Made by a program: the position numbers and the translations under genes
Notes under the pieces: generated by a model
What the model was told of the DNA's origin: nothing
The model's input: the letters and a program-made list of their open reading frames with translations, nothing else
The model's database searches: none
Assembly (NCBI RefSeq): GCF_900199205.1
Contig: NZ_OBMJ01000001.1
Location: 5,573,001-5,637,000, forward strand
DNA length: 64,000 nucleotides
Source: Streptomyces sp. 1331.2
Lineage (GTDB): Bacteria > Actinomycetota > Actinomycetes > Streptomycetales > Streptomycetaceae
Reading direction: 5' to 3'
Shown here: piece after piece, positions 43,198-51,760 of the stretch
Numbering within the stretch: position 1 is the first letter of the stretch
How the letters are laid out: the number at the start of each line of letters is the position of its first letter

Positions 43198-46100
43198 TTG
43201 AGCGACCAGCCGTTCGCGCATCTGCACGTCCACACCGAGTACTCGATGCTGGACGGTGCCGCCCGGCTGAAGCAGATGTTCAAGGAGGTCGAGCGCCTGG
43301 GCCAGACCCATGTGGCGATGACCGACCACGGCAACATGTACGGCGCCGCCGAGTTCCACCGGCAGGCCACCGACGCCGGCATCACGCCCGTCATCGGCAT
43401 CGAGGCGTACGTCGCCCCGGAGTCCCGCTCCAACACGAAGCGCATCCTGTGGGGCCAGCCGCACCAGAAGAAGGACGACGTCTCCGCGTCCGGCGCGTAC
43501 ACCCACAAGACCATCTGGGCCCGCAACAAGGAGGGCCTGCACAACCTCTTCAAGCTGACCTCGCGCTCCTACGCCGAGGGCTGGCTGGTGAAGTGGCCCC
43601 GGATGGACAAGGAGCTGATCTCCGAGCTGTCCGGCGGCCTGATGGCCACCACCGGCTGCCCCTCCGGCGAGGTGCAGACCCGCCTGCGGCTCGGCCAGTT
43701 CGACGAGGCGCTGAAGTCCGCCGCCGACTACCAGGACATCTTCGGCAAGGAGAACTACTTCCTGGAGCTGATGGACCACGGCCTCGACATCGAGAAGCGG
43801 GTCCGTGACGGGCTGCTGGAGATCAGCAAGAAGCTGAACATCCCCCCCGTCGTCACCAACGACTCGCACTACACCACCGAGGCCGACGCCGGCGCGCACG
43901 ACCTGCTGCTCTGCGTCCAGACCGGCAAGAACCTCTCCGACCCGGACCGCTTCCGCTTCGACGGCACCGGCTACTACATCAAGTCCGCCGCCGAGATGTA
44001 CGCGCTGGACTCCTCGGACGCCTGGCAGGAGGGCTGCCGCAACAGCCAACTCCTCGTCGCCTCCCGCGTCGACACCGAGGGCATGTTCAAGTTCAAGAAC
44101 CTCATGCCCCGCTTCCCCATCCCGGAGGGCTTCGAGTCCGAGGCGGACTTCTTCAAGTCCAAGGTCTGGGAGGGCATGGACTGGCGCTTCCCGAACGGGT
44201 ACGACGAGGAGCACAAGAAGCTCGCCGAGTACGAGATGGACACCATCATCCAGATGGGGTTCCCGGCGTACTTCCTCGTGGTCGCCGACTTCATCATGTG
44301 GGCCAAGAGCCAGGGCATCGCGGTGGGCCCCGGCCGTGGTTCGGCGGCCGGCTCGCTGGTCGCGTACGCGATGGGCATCACCGACCTCGACCCGATCCCG
44401 CACGGCCTGATCTTCGAGCGCTTCCTCAACCCCGAGCGCATCTCCATGCCCGATGTCGACATCGACTTCGACGAGCGCCGGCGCGGTGACGTGATCCGCT
44501 ACGTGACGGAGAAGTGGGGCTCCGACAAGGTCGCCATGATCGTCACGTACGGCACCATCAAGGCGAAGGCCGCCATCAAGGACTCCTCGCGCGTCCTCGG
44601 CTACCCCTACGCGATGGGCGACCGGATCACCAAGGCGATGCCGCCGGACGTCATGGGCAAGGGCATCCCGCTCTCCGGAATCACGGATCCGAGCCACCCG
44701 CGCTACAGCGAGGCCGGCGAGATCCGCAGCCTGTACGAGAACGACCCGGACGTCCGGAAGGTCATCGACACCGCGCGCGGCATCGAGGGCCTGATCCGCC
44801 AGCCCGGCGTGCACGCCGCCGGCGTCATCATGTCCGCCGAGCCGCTGACCGACCACATCCCGGTCTGGACCCGGCACACCGACGGCGTCACCATCACGCA
44901 GTTCGACTACCCGACTTGTGAAGGCCTCGGCCTCCTCAAGATGGACTTCCTCGGCCTGCGCAACCTGACGATCATGGACGACGCCGTCAAGGCGATCGAG
45001 AAGAACAAGGGCATCAAGATCAACCTGCTTGATCTGCCCCTGGACGACAAGCCGACCTACGAGCTGCTGGCGCGCGGTGACACGCTCGGCGTCTTCCAGC
45101 TCGACGGCGGCCCCATGCGCTCGCTGCTGCGGCTGATGAAGCCCGACAACTTCGAAGACATCTCGGCCGTCCTCGCCCTCTACCGGCCGGGCCCGATGGG
45201 CGTCAACTCCCACACGAACTACGCCCTCCGCAAGAACGGCCAGCAGGAGATCACCCCGATCCACCCGGAGCTGGAGAAGCCCCTGGAGGAGGTGCTGCGG
45301 CCCACCTACGGCCTGATCGTCTACCAGGAGCAGGTGCAGAAGGCCGCCCAGATCCTCGCCGGCTACTCGCTCGGCCAGGCAGACCTGCTGCGCCGCGCGA
45401 TGGGCAAGAAGAAGAAGGAGATCCTGGAAGCGGAGTTCGTCCCCTTCCAGAAGGGCTGCCGCGAGCGCGGCTACTCCGACGCGGCGATCCAGGCCGTGTG
45501 GGACGTCCTGGTCCCCTTCTCCGGCTACGCGTTCAACAAAGCCCACACCGCCGGGTACGGGCTGGTCTCGTACTGGACGGCCTACCTCAAGGCCAACTAC
45601 CCGGCCGAGTACATGTCCGGCCTGCTCACCTCCGTCAAGGACGACAAGGACAAGTCCGCGGTCTACCTCAACGAGTGCCGCAAGATGGGCATCCAGGTGC
45701 TGCCGCCGGACGTCAACGAGTCGGACTCGGACTTCACCCCGCACGGTGACGACACCGTCCGCTTCGGGCTCACCGCCATCCGCAACGTCGGCGGGCCGGT
45801 CGTCGAGTCGATGATCCGGACGCGGAAGACCAAGGGGAAGTTCTCCTCCTTCCCCGACTTCCTCGACAAGGTCGAATCGGTGGTCTGCAACAAGCGGACC
45901 GTCGAATCGCTGATCAAGGCCGGCGCCTTCGACTCGCTCGGGCACACCCGCAAGGGACTCAGCGCGCAGTTCGAGCCGATGATCGACAACGTGGTGGGGG
46001 TGAAGCGGAAGGAGGCCGAGGGGCAGTTCGACCTGTTCGGCGGCGACGCCGAAGCCGACGAACCCAGCTTCGGGCTCGACGTCGTCTTCTCCGAGGAGGA

Positions 46101-46731
46101 GTGGGAGAAGTCCTTCCTGCTCACCCAGGAACGGGAGATGCTCGGCCTGTACGTCTCCTCGCACCCGCTGCACGGCATCGAGCACGTGCTCGCCGACAAG
46201 GCGGACTGCGCGGTCGCCGACCTCGCGGAACGGCCCGACGGGTCGATCGTCACCATCGGCGGCATCATCTCGGGCCTGCAGCGGAAGATGACCAAGCAGG
46301 GCAACGCCTGGGCCATCGCCACCGTGGAGGACCTGGCCGGCTCGATCGACTGCATGTTCTTCCCGGCGAGCTACCAGCTGGTGTCCTCGCAACTGGTCGA
46401 GGACGCGGTGGTGTTCGTGCGGGGCAAGCTCGACAAGCGGGAGGACGTGCCGCGGCTGATGGGGATGGAGCTGTCCGTTCCCGACCTGTCCAACGCGCAC
46501 GCCGAAGCGCCGATCACCATCAACATCCCGAGCGGGAAGATCACCCCGCCGCTGGTCGCCCGGCTCGGCGAGGTGCTGGGGAGCCACCGGGGGACGACCG
46601 AGGTGCGGGTGCGGCTGGAGGGCCGCGACAAGACGACGGTGCTGCGGTTGGACCGGCACCGGGTGAAGTCGGATCCGGCGCTGTTCGGGGATCTGAAGCA
46701 GTTGCTCGGGCCCAGCTGCCTGGCGGTGTGA
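43198..46731 (+). CDS. dnaE: DNA polymerase III alpha subunit DnaE
   Basis: A 1177-aa replicative polymerase. The N-terminal PHP domain begins F-A-H-L-H-V-H-T-E-Y-S-M-L-D-G with its metal-binding His residues. The polymerase core has the catalytic box P-D-V-D-I-D-F-D-E-R-R-R at about residues 418-429, with G-P-G-R-G-S-A-A-G-S-L-V-A-Y before it. The tandem helix-hairpin-helix and C-terminal OB fold (I-G-G-I-I-S-G-L-Q-R-K) follow. Its length is that of the essential actinobacterial DnaE1. The TTG at 43198 is supported by CGGAGG 8 nt upstream (43184-43189). The gene is intact and lies 635 bp after the insertion element. Confidence 0.97.
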   Translation: MSDQPFAHLHVHTEYSMLDGAARLKQMFKEVERLGQTHVAMTDHGNMYGAAEFHRQATDAGITPVIGIEAYVAPESRSNTKRILWGQPHQKKDDVSASGAYTHKTIWARNKEGLHNLFKLTSRSYAEGWLVKWPRMDKELISELSGGLMATTGCPSGEVQTRLRLGQFDEALKSAADYQDIFGKENYFLELMDHGLDIEKRVRDGLLEISKKLNIPPVVTNDSHYTTEADAGAHDLLLCVQTGKNLSDPDRFRFDGTGYYIKSAAEMYALDSSDAWQEGCRNSQLLVASRVDTEGMFKFKNLMPRFPIPEGFESEADFFKSKVWEGMDWRFPNGYDEEHKKLAEYEMDTIIQMGFPAYFLVVADFIMWAKSQGIAVGPGRGSAAGSLVAYAMGITDLDPIPHGLIFERFLNPERISMPDVDIDFDERRRGDVIRYVTEKWGSDKVAMIVTYGTIKAKAAIKDSSRVLGYPYAMGDRITKAMPPDVMGKGIPLSGITDPSHPRYSEAGEIRSLYENDPDVRKVIDTARGIEGLIRQPGVHAAGVIMSAEPLTDHIPVWTRHTDGVTITQFDYPTCEGLGLLKMDFLGLRNLTIMDDAVKAIEKNKGIKINLLDLPLDDKPTYELLARGDTLGVFQLDGGPMRSLLRLMKPDNFEDISAVLALYRPGPMGVNSHTNYALRKNGQQEITPIHPELEKPLEEVLRPTYGLIVYQEQVQKAAQILAGYSLGQADLLRRAMGKKKKEILEAEFVPFQKGCRERGYSDAAIQAVWDVLVPFSGYAFNKAHTAGYGLVSYWTAYLKANYPAEYMSGLLTSVKDDKDKSAVYLNECRKMGIQVLPPDVNESDSDFTPHGDDTVRFGLTAIRNVGGPVVESMIRTRKTKGKFSSFPDFLDKVESVVCNKRTVESLIKAGAFDSLGHTRKGLSAQFEPMIDNVVGVKRKEAEGQFDLFGGDAEADEPSFGLDVVFSEEEWEKSFLLTQEREMLGLYVSSHPLHGIEHVLADKADCAVADLAERPDGSIVTIGGIISGLQRKMTKQGNAWAIATVEDLAGSIDCMFFPASYQLVSSQLVEDAVVFVRGKLDKREDVPRLMGMELSVPDLSNAHAEAPITINIPSGKITPPLVARLGEVLGSHRGTTEVRVRLEGRDKTTVLRLDRHRVKSDPALFGDLKQLLGPSCLAV

Positions 46732-47858
46732 TTCGTGGTGTGAGAGGGCTGTTGACGCCTGAGTGCGGGTAGTGGCCTTCCGCTTCGCGCAGTTCCCCGC
46801 GCCCCTTTCGGGCGCGGGGAACTTTCGTTTGGGAGGGGGAGAACGGGCGCGGAGGGAGGGGAGGGGAGGGGGGAGGGAGGGGAGGGGAGGGGGAGGGCGC
46901 GGGGAACTTTCGTTCGGGGGAGGGAGAACGGGCGCGGAGGGAGGGAGGGAGGGGAGGAGGGCGCGGGGTCAGGGGATGCCGTTGATGAGGGCCGGGGGAC
47001 GGCGGTGTGGAGGGCGGAGACGAAGGCGGAGATGGCGGGGTGGGAGCCGGCACCCGCGCGGAAGGCGGCGTGGGTGCGGCGGTAGACGGGGAGGCGGGTG
47101 AGGACGACGCCGGGCGGGGGCTGGGTGGCGCCGAGGTGGGGGATCAGGGCGACGCCCTGCCCGGCGGCGACCAGGGCCAGGACGGTGGTGAAGTCGTCGA
47201 TCTGGTGCCGGATCCGGGGGGCGAAGCCCGCCGCCTCGCAGGCGCGGACGGTCATGCTGTGGCAGAGCGTGCCGGGCGGGGACATGATCCACGGTTCGCC
47301 GCGCTGCTCCGCGATCGTGCCCGGTGCGCGGGCGGCCAGGTACATGGGCTCGGTGAAGACCGGGCGGGTCACCGCGAGGCCGGGCTCCGGCTCGGCCGGG
47401 ACGAGGTCGTACTCGTGCACCAGGGCCACGTCCAGCTCGCCCGCGCGCAGCGCCGCGCCGACGGCGGCCGGGTCGACCTCGGTGACCATCGGCTCCAGCC
47501 CCGGGTGCCAGCCGGCCAGTTCGGCGAGCAGGGCGGGGATGATCGCGCGGGCCGCCGAGGGGTAGGTGCCGATCCGCAGCGGGCCGGCCAACCCCTGTTT
47601 GGCGTGGGCGAGTTCGGCGTCGGCCTGCTCCAGCAGGGCGAGCACCGACTCGGCGTGCCGGACCAGGCCGCGCCCGGCCGGGGTGAGGGCGACCCGCCGG
47701 CCTGTGCGTTCCAGCAGGGGGACGCCGGCTTCCTTCTCCAGGACGGACAGCTGCTGGGACACCGCCGAAGGGCTGAAGGACAGCGCCTCGGCGACGGCCG
47801 CGATGGTGCCGAGGTGAGCGAGTTCGCGCAGCAGGCGCAGGCGTCGGACGTCGAGCAT
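46371..47858 (-). CDS. LysR-type regulator with an abnormal C-terminal run-on
   Basis: A 495-aa frame. Residues 1-290 are a normal LysR regulator: winged HTH M-L-D-V-R-R-L-R-L-L-R-E-L-A-H-L-G-T-I-A-A-V-A-E and a periplasmic-binding-like effector domain with S-A-V-S-Q-Q-L-S-V-L-E-K-E-A-G-V. After about residue 290 the frame has no stop and continues for about 205 residues through a G/C-rich repeat block (46810-46985), the dispersed hairpin at 46772, and into the antisense of the dnaE 3' end. The natural stop has probably been lost by the repeat insertion or by a frameshift; another frame has a stop at 46969. It is divergent from the dapA-family gene with a 72-nt gap and probably regulates it. 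Confidence 0.8.
   Translation of the reverse strand: MLDVRRLRLLRELAHLGTIAAVAEALSFSPSAVSQQLSVLEKEAGVPLLERTGRRVALTPAGRGLVRHAESVLALLEQADAELAHAKQGLAGPLRIGTYPSAARAIIPALLAELAGWHPGLEPMVTEVDPAAVGAALRAGELDVALVHEYDLVPAEPEPGLAVTRPVFTEPMYLAARAPGTIAEQRGEPWIMSPPGTLCHSMTVRACEAAGFAPRIRHQIDDFTTVLALVAAGQGVALIPHLGATQPPPGVVLTRLPVYRRTHAAFRAGAGSHPAISAFVSALHTAVPRPSSTASPDPAPSSPPSLPPRPFSLPRTKVPRALPLPSPPSPLPSPPSAPVLPLPNESSPRPKGARGTARSGRPLPALRRQQPSHTTNHTARQLGPSNCFRSPNSAGSDFTRCRSNRSTVVLSRPSSRTRTSVVPRWLPSTSPSRATSGGVIFPLGMLMVIGASACALDRSGTDSSIPISRGTSSRLSSLPRTNTTASSTSCEDTSW
46772..46823. repeat. Dispersed hairpin element, copy 2
   Basis: AGTTCCCCGCGCCC (46791-46804) pairs perfectly with 46810-46823 around CTTTC. The 19-nt flank gtggccttccgcttcgcgc matches copy 1 at 22091 in 18 of 19 positions. 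It lies 40 nt beyond dnaE and may be its terminator. Confidence 0.85.
46810..46985 (+). repeat. G-rich block with an 85-bp tandem duplication
   Basis: GGGCGCGGGGAACTTTCGTT occurs at 46810 and again at 46895, and each is followed by an almost identical GGGAGGGGGAGAACGGGCGC-type run. A third partial GGGCGCGGGG is at 46970. Between them are many GGGAGGG/GGGGAGGGG runs on the plus strand, which could form G-quadruplexes. This block replaces the expected end of the LysR gene. Confidence 0.85.
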
Positions 47859-47930
47859 CGGCTCAGCTTACGAGAAGCGTCGGAAATGTGAACTGGACCC
47901 GGCCGGTCCGCCGACCGCAGGATCGTGGGC

Positions 47931-48830
47931 ATGGAACGCACGGAACTCAAGGGCATCTACGTCCCCCTGGTCACTCCCTTCGCCGCCGACGGCACGGTCG
48001 CGCTGGACGCGCTGGAGAAGATCGCGCACGAGGCGCTGGACGCCGGTGCGGCCGGGCTGGTCGCGCTCGGCACCACCGGGGAGCCGGCCGCGCTGACGGC
48101 CGAGGAGCGGGACGCGGTGGTGGAGGTCGCGGCGGCCGCCTGCGCCGGGCGGGGGGCGCAGCTGATCGTCGGCGCCTTCGGCGGCGACACCCGGGCGACC
48201 GCCGAGGCGCTGGACGTGCTCGCCGCCCGGGTGCCGAGCACGGCGGCCGCGCTGGTCACCGTCCCGTCGTTCGTACGGCCCGGCGAGGCGGGGACGGTCG
48301 CGCACTTCCGGGCGCTGGCCGCGAGCAGCCCGCTGCCGCTGCTCGTCTACCACATCCCGTACCGCACCGGGCAGGAGCTCTCCGCCGCGGCGCTGCGCGA
48401 ACTCGCCGCGATCGACGGGGTGGTGGGCGTCAAGTACGCGACCGGCGGGCTGGACCAGGCGGGCGTGGAACTGCTGGCCGACGCCCCCGAGGGCTTCGCC
48501 TTCCTCACCGGCGAGGACGCCTACCTGTCGTCGGCGCTGGCGCTCGGTGCGGCCGGGGGCATCCTCGCCTCCGCCCAGCTGGCCACCGCCTGGTTCGTGG
48601 AGCTGGCGCAGGCCTGGCAGGCCGGGGACGCGGACCGGGCGCGGGCGCTCGGGCACCGGCTGACCCGGCTGGCGCTGGCGGCGTTCACGGCGCCGAACCC
48701 GGCGGTGACCAAGGGCGTGCTGCACGCCCAGGGGCGGATTCCGACGCCGGATGTGCGGTTGCCGTTGCTGCCGGCGGGGGAGGCGGAGGTGGGGGCTGCG
48801 CTGGCGCTGGTGAATGGTCTGGACCACTAG
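47931..48830 (+). CDS. DapA/NanA-family dihydrodipicolinate synthase-like aldolase
   Basis: A 299-aa TIM-barrel class I aldolase. The Schiff-base Lys is in G-V-V-G-V-K-Y-A-T-G (about residue 164) and the catalytic Tyr in V-Y-H-I-P-Y-R-T-G (about 138); G-T-T-G-E binds the pyruvate carboxylate. Asd, which makes the aspartate semialdehyde substrate of true DapA, is encoded next, which supports a role in diaminopimelate/lysine synthesis. Streptomycetes carry several dapA paralogues, so another aldolase reaction cannot be excluded. ATG 47931 or GTG 47925 may start it. The divergent LysR gene is the probable regulator. Confidence 0.85.
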   Translation: MERTELKGIYVPLVTPFAADGTVALDALEKIAHEALDAGAAGLVALGTTGEPAALTAEERDAVVEVAAAACAGRGAQLIVGAFGGDTRATAEALDVLAARVPSTAAALVTVPSFVRPGEAGTVAHFRALAASSPLPLLVYHIPYRTGQELSAAALRELAAIDGVVGVKYATGGLDQAGVELLADAPEGFAFLTGEDAYLSSALALGAAGGILASAQLATAWFVELAQAWQAGDADRARALGHRLTRLALAAFTAPNPAVTKGVLHAQGRIPTPDVRLPLLPAGEAEVGAALALVNGLDH

Positions 48831-48943
48831 GTTCGTCCGTCGTCGCTCTCACACCGTGGAATACCAGGTCGCACCACCCGCGTGACAAGGCATGATGGGC
48901 GGAGTGCGGCTGTAGACAGGACCATTCAGAGGAGTAGTCGGAA

Positions 48944-49990
48944 ATGAAGATCGGCATTGTCGGTGCCACTGGCCAGGTCGGCGCCGTGGTTCGCGAGATC
49001 CTGGCGGAGCGCGCGGGACTTCCTGGTGGACTCGGCCCGGTGGAGCAGCTGCGACTGTTCGCCTCGGCACGTTCGGCCGGGCGCACCCTGCCCTGGCAGG
49101 GCACCGAGATCACCGTCGAGGACGCGGCCACGGCCGACTACACCGGCCTGGACATCGTGATCTTCTCGGCCGGCGGCTCCACCTCCAAGGCCCTGGCCCC
49201 CAAGGTCGCCGCCGCCGGTGCCGTCGTCATCGACAACTCCTCCGCCTGGCGCCGCGACCCCGAGGTCCCGCTGGTCGTCTCCGAGGTCAACCCGGAGGCC
49301 ATCGCGGACCGCCCCAAGGGCATCATCGCCAACCCGAACTGCACCACCATGGCCGCCATGCCCGTGCTGCGCCCGCTGCACGAGGAGGCCGGCCTGGCCG
49401 CGCTGGTCGTCTCCACCTACCAGGCCGTCTCCGGCAGCGGCGTCGCCGGCGTCGCCGAGCTGCAGGACCAGGCCGCCAAGGTCATCGACGGCGCCGCCGG
49501 CCTCGCCCACGACGGCTCCGCGGTCGAGTTCCCCGAGCCCAAGGTGTACAAGCGCCCGATCGCCTTCAACGTGGTGCCGCTGGCCGGCTCCATCGTGGAG
49601 GACGGCTCCAACGAGACCGACGAGGAGCAGAAGCTCCGCCACGAGAGCCGCAAGATCCTCGGCATTCCCGCCCTGAAGGTCGCCGGCACCTGCGTGCGTG
49701 TCCCGGTCTTCTCCGGCCACTCGCTGCAGATCAACGCCCGCTTCGAGCGCCCGATCAGCCCGGAGCGTGCCGTCGAGCTGCTGTCCGGCGCCCCCGGCGT
49801 CGAGCTGTCCGACATCCCCACCCCGCTGCAGGCCGCCGGCCAGGACCCGAGCTACGTCGGGCGCATCCGGGTGGACGAGACCGTGGAGAACGGCCTGTCG
49901 CTGTTCGTCTCGAACGACAACCTGCGCAAGGGCGCCGCGCTCAACGCCGTCCAGCTGGCCGAGCTGGTGGCCGCCGAGCTCAAGGGCTGA
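48944..49990 (+). CDS. asd: Aspartate-semialdehyde dehydrogenase
   Basis: A 348-aa NADP-dependent enzyme that makes aspartate semialdehyde for diaminopimelate, lysine, threonine and methionine. The nucleotide site is G-I-V-G-A-T-G-Q-V-G at the start. The catalytic Cys is in N-P-N-C-T-T (about 131) and the substrate His is in F-S-G-H-S-L (about 258). The ATG at 48944 is preceded by AGGAG. A strong hairpin (50047) ends the unit. Diaminopimelate from this pathway feeds MurE, also in this window. Confidence 0.96.
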   Translation: MKIGIVGATGQVGAVVREILAERAGLPGGLGPVEQLRLFASARSAGRTLPWQGTEITVEDAATADYTGLDIVIFSAGGSTSKALAPKVAAAGAVVIDNSSAWRRDPEVPLVVSEVNPEAIADRPKGIIANPNCTTMAAMPVLRPLHEEAGLAALVVSTYQAVSGSGVAGVAELQDQAAKVIDGAAGLAHDGSAVEFPEPKVYKRPIAFNVVPLAGSIVEDGSNETDEEQKLRHESRKILGIPALKVAGTCVRVPVFSGHSLQINARFERPISPERAVELLSGAPGVELSDIPTPLQAAGQDPSYVGRIRVDETVENGLSLFVSNDNLRKGAALNAVQLAELVAAELKG

Positions 49991-50046
49991 GGCACCCGAG
50001 CCCCGGTCCGAGGGCCCGAGGGCCGTCGTACCGCTGCGTGACCAGG

Positions 50047-50076
50047 GGCGGGCTCCGTCGTTGAACGGGGCCCGCC
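50047..50076 (+). terminator. Terminator after asd
   Basis: GGCGGGCTCCGT (50047-50058) pairs with ACGGGGCCCGCC (50065-50076) with one G-U pair and a 6-nt loop, followed by a T-rich stretch (ttcgcgttcctttg). Confidence 0.8.
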
Positions 50077-50283
50077 TTCGCGTTCCTTTGCGGTTCGTTG
50101 GGGCGGCTGTTGCGGTACCGGGACATCCGGCAAGGTTCGGCAGGCGAACCCCGGGTAAAAGGTGACCCAACGATCGGGCGACGACGGGGGCCCCTCACCT
50201 CGGCACGCCCGGACGGCGGGCGTGTCGCCCTCCCCGAATCGATCCACCCACTGATCCCGAGGGCAAGCGAGAAGAGGTGCGCG
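50077..50283 (+). other. Leader of the NYN-domain gene, with local hairpins
   Basis: About 200 nt upstream of the NYN gene. GGTTCG-GCAGG-CGAACC (50134-50150) forms a 6-bp hairpin nested in a weaker TACC/GGTA pairing (50116 with 50154). The context could be a structured 5' leader, but I do not recognise a known riboswitch class. GAAGAGGTG at about 50271 is the ribosome site. Confidence 0.35.
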
Positions 50284-51654
50284 ATGGACCGATGTGTCGT
50301 CCTGGTGGACGCCGGATACCTGCTGGGCGCCGCCGCCAGCCTGCTCGCCGGAGACCCGTCCCGCTCCAAGGTCACGGTCGACCACACGGCCCTGATCGCC
50401 GCGCTGCGCGAACGCGCCGAGGCCGAGACCGGGCTGCCACTGCTGCGCATCTACTGGTTCGACGCCGCGCCCGACCGGCGCCCGATGCCCGAGCACCGAC
50501 GGCTGCGCGTCCTGCCCCGCGTCACCGTACGGCTCGGCGCGCTCACCCGGGCCGAGGGGCGCTGGGTGCAGAAGGGCGTCGACGCCGCGATGCACGCCGA
50601 ACTCTCCGAACTCGCCCGCAACCGCGCCTGCGCCGACGTCGTACTGATCACCGGGGACGGCGACCTGCTGCCCGGCATGATGACCGCCAAGGAACACGGC
50701 GTCGCCGTCCACCTGTGGGCGCTGCAGGCCGCCGACGGCGACTTCAACCAGTCCGAGGACCTGGTCGGCGAGGCCGACGAACGGCGGGTCCTGGACCGCG
50801 AGTGGATCGAGGGGTCCTTCTCGCTGCGGGACACCGCCAACCTCTTCCCCGCCCCCGGGGCCGGGGCCCGGCAGGAGATCGCCAAGATCCTCGCCGCCCC
50901 GCCGGCCGCGCCGAGCGTGGTGCCGGCGGCGCTCCCGAACGGGGTGCCGAACGGGGTGCCCGCCGGGGTGCCGCCCACCGTCCGCCCGGCGGCCGCCGCC
51001 CCGGCCGACACCGCCCCCGCCGACGGACGGCCGCAGCCCGCGGCCGCGCTCAAGGTCGTCCCCACGCCGAAGGACCTGGCCGAGCGGCCCTCCTCGGTCA
51101 CCCCGATCACCCCGGTGGCCACCGGGCACGGCCTCAACGGGCACGCCGCCAGCGGAAGCGGCCTCAACGGGCACGCCGTCAACGGAAGCGGCGTCAACGG
51201 CCACGCCGCCAACGGCGCCGTCGCCCAGGCCGGGCCGGTGCTGCGCTGGTCCTCCGACCGCGGCTGGGTCGACCGGCCCGCCCCCGAACCCGCCGTCACC
51301 GCCGGCGACAACCTGCCCACGCTCGCCCAGCTCACCACCGCCGAACAGCGCTGGGCCGACCGTGAGGAGGACATCACCTCCATCGGCGGCGACGCCCACG
51401 AGGTCGGGCAGGTCTTCGCCCGCCGCTGGAGCGAGCGGATCGGCGATCCCGAACGCCTCACCGTCCTGTGGCCCGACTACCCGCGCATCCCGCACCGCGT
51501 CGACGGCGAGCTGCTGCGCTACGCCGCCCGCTTCGGGCTGCTCGCGCACAAGGACGACCAGATCGACGAGCACGACCGCTACGCCATCCGGGCCGGGTTC
51601 TGGAAGGAGCTGGCGGCGCAGGTGCCGGGCGGATCGATGGTCGTGGACGACTGA
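50284..51654 (+). CDS. NYN-domain (PIN-like) putative ribonuclease
   Basis: A 456-aa protein in three parts. Residues about 1-175 are an NYN/PIN-type nuclease fold with the expected acids in V-D-A-G-Y, F-D-A-A-P-D, K-G-V-D-A-A-M and T-G-D-G-D-L-L-P, the last being the NYN signature. A Pro/Ala/Gly-rich linker (about 195-330) contains repeats of N-G-H-A-x-x-G-S-G at about 280-313. The C-terminal 110 residues form a helical domain ending W-K-E-L-A-A-Q-V-P-G-G. The role in RNA metabolism is inferred from the fold only. ATG 50284. It stands alone between asd and an ABC gene pair. Confidence 0.85.
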   Translation: MDRCVVLVDAGYLLGAAASLLAGDPSRSKVTVDHTALIAALRERAEAETGLPLLRIYWFDAAPDRRPMPEHRRLRVLPRVTVRLGALTRAEGRWVQKGVDAAMHAELSELARNRACADVVLITGDGDLLPGMMTAKEHGVAVHLWALQAADGDFNQSEDLVGEADERRVLDREWIEGSFSLRDTANLFPAPGAGARQEIAKILAAPPAAPSVVPAALPNGVPNGVPAGVPPTVRPAAAAPADTAPADGRPQPAAALKVVPTPKDLAERPSSVTPITPVATGHGLNGHAASGSGLNGHAVNGSGVNGHAANGAVAQAGPVLRWSSDRGWVDRPAPEPAVTAGDNLPTLAQLTTAEQRWADREEDITSIGGDAHEVGQVFARRWSERIGDPERLTVLWPDYPRIPHRVDGELLRYAARFGLLAHKDDQIDEHDRYAIRAGFWKELAAQVPGGSMVVDD

Positions 51655-51746
51655 GGCGACGACCGCGCCGCGTCCGGACGTGGGGTGCGGCCGGCCGCCG
51701 CTCCCGCTGGTCAGGCCCCCTTGTCCGGTTCGCCCGTATGAGCGCG

Positions 51747-51752
51747 TAGAGT
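51747..51752 (+). promoter_or_regulatory. Candidate -10 element of the ABC transporter operon
   Basis: TAGAGT at 51747-51752 lies 8 nt ahead of the GTG start at 51761. The weakly matching TTGTCC upstream (51721) is 20 nt away. No ribosome site is seen, so a short or absent leader is likely. Confidence 0.35.
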
Positions 51753-51760
51753 CTTCGGTC

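Noticed and set aside
43054..46659. 1201-codon minus-strand open frame across dnaE
   Set aside because: Antisense of dnaE in the codon-shadow frame; composition typical of shadows.
50077..50283. Possible cyclic di-AMP or other known riboswitch before the NYN gene
   Set aside because: The short hairpins are there but I could not match the conserved cores of any riboswitch class; kept only as a possible leader.
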